A stretch of 64,000 nt of DNA, taken from the NCBI GenBank assembly GCA_024349765.1, contig AP026073.1, positions 558,001 through 622,000 of the forward strand. Reading direction: 5' to 3'. The translations under genes and the position numbers were made by a program. The notes under the pieces are model-generated. The model was not told where the DNA came from. It did no database searches and saw nothing but the letters and a program-made list of their open reading frames with translations. The DNA is from Streptomyces nigrescens. GTDB lineage: Bacteria; Actinomycetota; Actinomycetes; Streptomycetales; Streptomycetaceae. Within the stretch, counting starts at the first letter, position 1, and every line of letters begins with the position of its first letter. This document shows positions 59,251 through 64,000 of this stretch, piece by piece.

Positions 59251-60624
59251 TCACGGCCGCCAGGCCACCCGGTGCTCCTGCAGGTGGGCGAGGACGGCGT
59301 GGTTCGCCTCCCAGCCGTCCGGGAACTTCACCGTGACGCCCAGGCTGACCGGCTCCGTCGAGGGGTGCTCGTCGAGGAGGTCCGCGACCCCGGCCCGGCA
59401 GACCACGATGCAGGCGTGGCGGTGCCGGGACGCGAGCACGCACAGCCGGCCGGTCTCCAGATGGAACGCGGTGGCGTCGGGCCGCCCGGAGAGCGGGTGC
59501 AGGACGACCGTGACGTCGAACTCGCGGCCCTGGAGGCGGTTGGCGGTGTCCACCGTGACGTCCGACACCCCGAGCTCCGCGAGGGCGGCGCGGACCGCAG
59601 CGGCCTGGTCGCGGTGGGCCGTGCCGACCGCGATCCGGGCGGCGGTCAGCGGCGTCGGCTCCGGCGCGTGCTCACCGCTCGCCGCGCCGCCGCGGTCCAG
59701 CAGCCGCCGCACCACCAGGGCCACCGCCCGCACCGCCTCCGGGTCCGTCCGCGGCGTACGGCGGGCGGGCAGCTCCAGCAGGCCCCACCCGGACTCGGCG
59801 GCCTCGTCCAGGACCCGGTCCACGCCCGAGCCGTCGCCCGGCACCCCGAACGCCAGCCGGCGCTCACCGGGCCCGGTGCCGCTGCGGAACGGCGTGTACG
59901 GGTAGAACGCGGCCGAGACCAGCGGGGCGGCCGAGGCGGGCAGCCGCCAGGAGACCGGGAGGCGGTGCTGCGGCAGGTCGGGGTTGTGCGCGAGGAGGGT
60001 GGAGACGGCGCTGGCCGACGGGTCGTACGTCAGCCCGGCCCACTGCTCGGCGCCGACCACGCTGAACGGGTCCAGCTGCCCGGGGTCGCCCACGAACAGC
60101 GCCCGCTCGAAGAGCCCGGCCACGCTCAGCAGCGCGTCCGACCGCATCTGGTACGCCTCGTCCACGATGGCGTGCCGCCACGGCTCCTCGACCTTGGTGT
60201 AGGCCCACTTCGCGGCCGTCGACACCACGACGTCCAGCCCGGCCAGATCGGCGATCTTCGCGGACGTACGGACCGCCGGCAGCTCGGCCAGCGCCGGGTC
60301 GAACGCGCCGGGCTCACTGCTGTGCAGCCGACCGACCGGCAGCTCCGGGTCCTTCTCGGCGAGCCGCAGCACGAGGTCGTCGACCTGGGCATTGGTCTGC
60401 GCGACGATCATCAACGGGCGCCCGGCGGCGGCCAGTTCGCGGGCCGCGCGGACGACCAGGGTGGACTTGCCGGCACCCGGCGGGGAGTCGACGACGACGC
60501 CGCGGCGGGTGCCGTGCAGCGTGTCGCGCAGGATCGCGTCGGTGGCCGCCGCGGCCGCCACGGAGGGATCGGCGTCCCGGGCGCCGGCGCCGGCGGTGGG
60601 GGGCGGGTCCTGAAGGGCCGTCAT
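59251..60624 (-). CDS. SF1 Upf1/Dna2-type helicase (AAA ATPase)
   Basis: This 457-aa ATPase has the superfamily-1 helicase motif set. Motif I is PPGAGKST (residues 48-55), motif Ia IVAQTNAQVDDLV, motif II VDEAY (154-158) and motif III VGDPGQLDP. Motif V is DTANRLQGREFDVTVV and motif VI VLASRHRHACIVV. It is shorter than full Dna2/Upf1 proteins because it lacks the accessory barrel and nuclease domains; the two genes directly upstream may supply these. ATG at 60624 is 55 bp after the previous stop. It likely unwinds DNA or RNA 5' to 3', by family analogy. Confidence 0.85.
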   Translation of the reverse strand: MTALQDPPPTAGAGARDADPSVAAAAATDAILRDTLHGTRRGVVVDSPPGAGKSTLVVRAARELAAAGRPLMIVAQTNAQVDDLVLRLAEKDPELPVGRLHSSEPGAFDPALAELPAVRTSAKIADLAGLDVVVSTAAKWAYTKVEEPWRHAIVDEAYQMRSDALLSVAGLFERALFVGDPGQLDPFSVVGAEQWAGLTYDPSASAVSTLLAHNPDLPQHRLPVSWRLPASAAPLVSAAFYPYTPFRSGTGPGERRLAFGVPGDGSGVDRVLDEAAESGWGLLELPARRTPRTDPEAVRAVALVVRRLLDRGGAASGEHAPEPTPLTAARIAVGTAHRDQAAAVRAALAELGVSDVTVDTANRLQGREFDVTVVLHPLSGRPDATAFHLETGRLCVLASRHRHACIVVCRAGVADLLDEHPSTEPVSLGVTVKFPDGWEANHAVLAHLQEHRVAWRP

Positions 60625-60679
60625 TCCGCGGTGATCTCCCAAGGCGTGGCGGGCAGGGCGGTCCGGGGGCGGGTGCGGG

Positions 60680-62230
60680 TCACAAGAAGTCCTCCGCGGT
60701 CACCGGGTCGGCGGTCTCGTGCGGGGCGTCCGTGGTGGCGGAGGGCGGGCCGCCGTGGGTCCACGGGGTGTCCTCCGGGTCCGGGAGCTCCGGGCCGCCG
60801 CGCGGGGCGTGTTCGAACAGCGTCCAGCAGACCGTGTCCGCGGGCTCCGGCACCGAGCCGGGCTCCGGGGTCCGGCTCCGGCCCATCCCACCGGTCAGCC
60901 GCACCACCAGCACGTCCGGTTCGCCCGGCGCGTACGCCACGAACTCGGCGGGCTGGGTGCGGCCGTCCGCCAGCGGGCGGTAGAGCTTGGCGCCGCCGGA
61001 CAGCAGGGGGCGGTCGGCGGTGCGCAGCGTCACCAGGGGGCGCGGCATCGGGCGCTTGCCCTCGGACATCGCCATCTCCACGGCGGTCACCGTGCCCGCG
61101 AACGCCTCCCCGGCCAGCCGGCGGCCCGCCATCACCAACGGGTCGTCCAGCGCCTCCTGGGCGTCCAGCTGCGCCTGCGCGGTCTCCCGGGCGGACAGCT
61201 TCTGCGCGGCGGTCACCGCGTCGTCCCGCCGGGGCTGCGGCGGCTCCCCGGCGCGCACCCGGTCGCGGTGCGCCGTGTACGACCAGCGGTCGCGCTTCCA
61301 GCGGTCGGCGACCCGGGCGCCCTCGGGGAGCGCCCGCAGCAGGTCGAGGCCGCGCCAGACGGCGTCCCAGGTCGGCCGCAACTGCCCCTCGATCAGGGCG
61401 CGCAGCTCCTCCTCGGCGCCGGTCAGCCCGGCGTCGTAACGGGCCATCGCGGGCGCGAGGAGGCGGTTGTCGAACGCCGGGTCCGTGGCCGGCCCGGCGG
61501 GCGGGCACCGCAGCTGGCCGTCGGCGTCGCGCGCCGACTCGGCGAACTCGGCGGCCTCCTGGCCGGACCTCCCCGGCGGCGGGTCGATCCAGGCGAGCAG
61601 CGCGCCCAGGTGCTGGTCCTCCAGCACGCTCTGGCCGGTCGCCCAATGGCGGGCCAGCAGCCCCGTCATGGGGAGCAGCAGACCGGCGCCGGGGACCCGC
61701 GCACGCTCGCCGAAATGCGTCAGCCAGCGGCCCAGCAGCGGGACGTGCGGCGGCGCGGGATGGGCCGCCTCCGGTTCCTGCTCGGCGGTCCGCCGGAACC
61801 GCATCGAGCGGCCCAGCAGCCGGACGTACTCCACACCGGCCGCGCTGGGGACGATCAACTGCGGGGCGTCCGCGCACAGTTCGACCTGCACCGGGACCTT
61901 CTTGCCGGTCTCGGGGTCGGTCTCCTTGCGCTCCTCCCACTCCACGGCGTCGGCGAAACCGTCCACGTACGGGAGCACGGTCTCGGCCAGTTCGGCGAGG
62001 AACGCGAACCGCAGATCGCGGTTGCGCGGCTGCGGGACGGCCAGCAGGGCGGGCTTCTCGCGGTCCGTGCCGACCAGCGCGCCCAGCGGGGCACCGGCCT
62101 CGCCCGCGGTCGTCAACGGCACGAGGACCAGCGGGCTTTCGGAGAGATGGCGGTGCCGGACCGTGCAGCGCGGGCGGGCGCGGCCGGCGGCCACCGCCTC
62201 CATCCGGGCCAGCGTCTCGATCAGCGACAT
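60680..62230 (-). CDS. Conserved hypothetical, possible accessory subunit of the nuclease-helicase
   Basis: This 516-aa protein lacks a signal peptide or recognised domain. The middle is helical (PTWDAVWRGLDLLRALPEG, LSARETAQAQLDAQEALDDPLVMAGRRL). From about 375 to 460 it looks beta-rich (AGTVTAVEMAMS, PLVTLRTADRPLL, LVVRLTGG), reminiscent of the barrel between the nuclease and helicase parts of Dna2/Upf1-like proteins; this is an impression, not a match. The acidic tail ends TAEDFL. The ATG at 62230 abuts the upstream stop, and its AGGAGG site lies inside the nuclease gene, so translation is coupled. Confidence 0.7.
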   Translation of the reverse strand: MSLIETLARMEAVAAGRARPRCTVRHRHLSESPLVLVPLTTAGEAGAPLGALVGTDREKPALLAVPQPRNRDLRFAFLAELAETVLPYVDGFADAVEWEERKETDPETGKKVPVQVELCADAPQLIVPSAAGVEYVRLLGRSMRFRRTAEQEPEAAHPAPPHVPLLGRWLTHFGERARVPGAGLLLPMTGLLARHWATGQSVLEDQHLGALLAWIDPPPGRSGQEAAEFAESARDADGQLRCPPAGPATDPAFDNRLLAPAMARYDAGLTGAEEELRALIEGQLRPTWDAVWRGLDLLRALPEGARVADRWKRDRWSYTAHRDRVRAGEPPQPRRDDAVTAAQKLSARETAQAQLDAQEALDDPLVMAGRRLAGEAFAGTVTAVEMAMSEGKRPMPRPLVTLRTADRPLLSGGAKLYRPLADGRTQPAEFVAYAPGEPDVLVVRLTGGMGRSRTPEPGSVPEPADTVCWTLFEHAPRGGPELPDPEDTPWTHGGPPSATTDAPHETADPVTAEDFL

Positions 62231-63688
62231 CTACGCCTCCTCCGCTCGCGGGTGGGGCACGGCGGGCCCTTCCGCCGTCGCCCGCGGTACGTAGGGTCCG
62301 TCCGCCGGCGTCCGCGGTACGGCGGCGGCCGCCAGTGCCTCGGCGCGCAGCGCGGCGGCCCGGCGCAGGGCGAGGACGGCCGGGTCGTCGGGGCCGGCCG
62401 GGGCATCGGGCCCGGTGGGGTCATCGGGCCCGGTCGGGGCATCGGGCCCGGTGGGGTCATCGGGCCCGGTCGGGGCGTCGGAGCCGGCCGTATCGCCCGG
62501 GCCGGCCTCCGCACGCGGGCCCTCGCACGGCGTGCCCGGAGGCCCGTCGCTGCCCGGGCCTTCGGGGCGGGCCGCCGCCAGCACCTCCTCGATGGTGCGC
62601 AGTCCGCCCAGCTCACCCCGGACGCCGCGGCCCAGCGCCTCCACCGCGCCCTCCTGGCGGGCGTGCTTGCGGCAGTGGAAGGCCAGCTCGCAGGCGGCCA
62701 GGCACTCGGGGGCGTAGGCCGCGCCGACCGCCCCCACGGCCGCGGCCAGCTCCTGTGCCGGGCGGGTCGGGGTCTTCCCGTCGTCCGCCAGCCGCAGGTC
62801 GAAGGTGGTCCCCTCCGGGAGGGCGGCGGCGATCTCCTCGACCCGGGTGAGGCGCGCCAACTGCCGTCGGGTCGTGGCCAGTTGCTTGCGGATGTCGACG
62901 GGCGCGGCCGTGGGGAGGTTGGAGAAGTCCTTCGGGCACACCAGCAGCACCCGGTCGCGGACCCGCACCGCGCGGCCCGTGTGCGCGGCGGCGTGCGCGG
63001 CGACCGGCTCCAGGGCGAGGACGTACACCGCCGCCTGGCGGGCCGCGGCGCCCACCTTGGCGGCGTCCGCCGAACCGTCGATCACCGGGAAGGACTTGAT
63101 CTCCACGACCGTCCAGCTGCCGTCCGGATGCACCACCACCGCATCCGGCTCCACATAGGCGGGCGAGCCGGCCACGTCGACCGCCAGCATCGGATGATCG
63201 AGCAGCGTCCACCCGCCGGCCGCGGTCGCCTCCCGCAGCGCCAGCGCCGTACGCGCCGCGCGGCCCTCCGGCCCCGCCGCGGACAGGTCGGGCGTGGCCA
63301 CCGCCCCGGGCCCTTCCGGCTCGGGCGGCGGGCTCCCCGGGTCGAGCCGCTCCCGCACCAGCCGCAGCAGCTCCGCGCCGCCGTCCGCCTTCACCCGGGC
63401 CTCGAAGGCGTTGCCCCGCACGAACGCGAACTGCGACTGCCCGTACCCCGTCGGCGAACCGAGGGCGCCGGCCAGCGCGCCCTTGTCGACACCCGCACCG
63501 TCCAGCAGCGCCCGGCGCCGGCAGCCGGGATTGGCGGCCAGCGCGGCGAGCGCCCGGGCGTCGAGCGACCGGGGGCGTACGCCGGGACCGCGCAACTCGC
63601 TGAGCCTCTGGCGCAGGCTCGATGACGGCAGCGCCTGCCCCACCGGAGGACCGGCCGCCACGGCTCGACTGTCGCGGAAAACGTTCAC
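62231..63688 (-). CDS. Cas4/RecB-like Fe-S PD-(D/E)XK nuclease
   Basis: This 485-aa protein has the RecB-family nuclease core: GNAFEARV (the G-x-x-x-E helix motif), EPDAVVV with metal-binding Asp182, VVEIK with Glu196 and Lys198, and QAAVY (Q218, Y222). Four cysteines are placed as in Cas4/AddB iron-sulfur nucleases: Cys56 (NPGCRRR) before the core and C329-x3-C333-x5-C339 after it. The C-terminus has TGPDDP/TGPDAP repeats and is disordered. GTG at 63688 gives the expected N-terminus; ATG at 63718 or 63757 would add residues from a 26-bp repeat array. It is the first gene of a three-gene unit with a helicase. Confidence 0.8.
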   Translation of the reverse strand: MNVFRDSRAVAAGPPVGQALPSSSLRQRLSELRGPGVRPRSLDARALAALAANPGCRRRALLDGAGVDKGALAGALGSPTGYGQSQFAFVRGNAFEARVKADGGAELLRLVRERLDPGSPPPEPEGPGAVATPDLSAAGPEGRAARTALALREATAAGGWTLLDHPMLAVDVAGSPAYVEPDAVVVHPDGSWTVVEIKSFPVIDGSADAAKVGAAARQAAVYVLALEPVAAHAAAHTGRAVRVRDRVLLVCPKDFSNLPTAAPVDIRKQLATTRRQLARLTRVEEIAAALPEGTTFDLRLADDGKTPTRPAQELAAAVGAVGAAYAPECLAACELAFHCRKHARQEGAVEALGRGVRGELGGLRTIEEVLAAARPEGPGSDGPPGTPCEGPRAEAGPGDTAGSDAPTGPDDPTGPDAPTGPDDPTGPDAPAGPDDPAVLALRRAAALRAEALAAAAVPRTPADGPYVPRATAEGPAVPHPRAEEA

Positions 63689-63703
63689 CTGCCGAAGTCT
63701 CGC

Positions 63704-63781
63704 ATCCGGCACTGACATCCAGCACAGGCATCCGGCACTGACATCCAGTGCAGACATCCAGCACAGACATTCAGACCTGGC
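63704..63781. repeat. Three 26-bp tandem repeats at the nuclease gene start
   Basis: Units start at 63704, 63730 and 63756 and share ATCCGGCACTGACATCCAG. They lie in the promoter/leader region of the nuclease gene. Confidence 0.85.
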
Positions 63782-63890
63782 ATCGGGCGTGGATCTGGCT
63801 TGGCACGGGTGGGTGGGGCGGAGGCGCGGGCCGCGGGAGGGGGGCGGGGAAGGGGGCCGGGTGCGGCGAGGGAGGGGCCGGAGGCTTCCC

Positions 63891-63929
63891 CCGCCCCCTC
63901 CCCCTCTCCCCCTTCGGGGGAGGGGGCGG
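63891..63929. terminator. GC-rich terminator-like palindrome
   Basis: A 13-bp stem CCGCCCCCTCCCC/GGGGAGGGGGCGG with a C-rich loop ending CCTTC. The rest of 63782-64000 is G/C-rich and holds no gene that I can support. Confidence 0.6.
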
Positions 63930-64000
63930 GGGGTGGGTTCGGGGGTGGGGGGAAGCGGAGGCGCAGCGCACGGCCCCGGCGGGCGAGCGCGAGGTGCCTG

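Noticed and set aside
59005-62850. Very long open frame on the plus strand (over 1,200 codons) across the helicase and middle-protein genes
   Set aside because: It is antisense to two genes with clear motifs and consists of Arg/Pro/Gly/Ala-rich low-complexity sequence, typical of mirror frames in high-GC DNA.
62231-63688. Cas4 of a CRISPR system
   Set aside because: The Fe-S nuclease resembles Cas4 in motif layout, but no other cas gene or array is present; the neighbours are a helicase and an unknown protein.

Overview
The window is chromosomal DNA from a Streptomyces-like actinobacterium. G+C is very high, and third codon positions are almost all G or C. GTG and TTG starts are frequent. 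Several actinomycete-specific genes are present: an SsgA-like sporulation protein, the CslA/GlxA apical-glycan machinery, and DUF6412 paired with a second YidC. Three identical tRNA-Lys(CTT) genes are present. I see no rRNA, insertion sequence, prophage, integrase or CRISPR array. Gene order around 26-57 kb resembles, from memory, the S. coelicolor region near SCO2817-SCO2838; this was not checked by alignment.

Left part (0-17 kb). A minus-strand trio encodes a heme-type membrane protein, a NuoF-ferredoxin fusion and a lipoprotein, and looks like a transmembrane electron-transfer module. It is followed by a PucR-type regulator, a TetR regulator with a divergent alpha/beta hydrolase around a clear operator, secreted DUF1996 and DUF4142 proteins, a long-chain acyl-CoA synthetase, DUF6412 plus YidC/Oxa1, an FAH-family enzyme, and a Gfo/Idh/MocA oxidoreductase divergent from a ROK regulator around a perfect 10-bp-arm palindrome.

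17-24 kb is one plus-strand phosphonate unit: a GntR/UTRA regulator, an FAD amine oxidase, a phosphonatase-like HAD enzyme, and a complete 2-aminoethylphosphonate-type ABC importer. A GGTCTAGGCC box precedes the catabolic genes.

24-38 kb holds a NagD-like phosphatase, a membrane protein paired with a sortase-like protein that lacks the catalytic residues, and the extracellular cellulose-like glycan locus. That locus consists of a GH6 endoglucanase (cslZ), the copper-radical oxidase glxA, the synthase cslA and, farther right, an AA10 LPMO behind DasR/chitinase-type motifs. Many spacers here are minisatellite-rich.

38-54 kb has an acyl-CoA synthetase, an IclR regulator, two small Cys-containing secreted proteins with an orphan winged-helix regulator, an EhuBCDA-type importer, and a catabolic set (DUF3830, amidase, D-2-hydroxyacid dehydrogenase, two maleate-isomerase/Asp-Glu-racemase-family proteins) of unknown substrate, followed by an LLM flavin monooxygenase.

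54-64 kb has a PAS-GGDEF-EAL protein, an M6-type secreted protease, two conserved hypotheticals, and a three-gene unit (Fe-S PD-(D/E)XK nuclease, 516-aa protein of unknown function, Upf1/Dna2-type helicase) that looks like a split Dna2-like nuclease-helicase. Spacers between convergent genes at 13.3-13.8 kb and 53.8-54.3 kb carry a repeated structured element. It has an exact 18-bp stem and an invariant 14-nt loop, and its stems differ by compensatory changes. This is the most unusual non-coding signal in the window.
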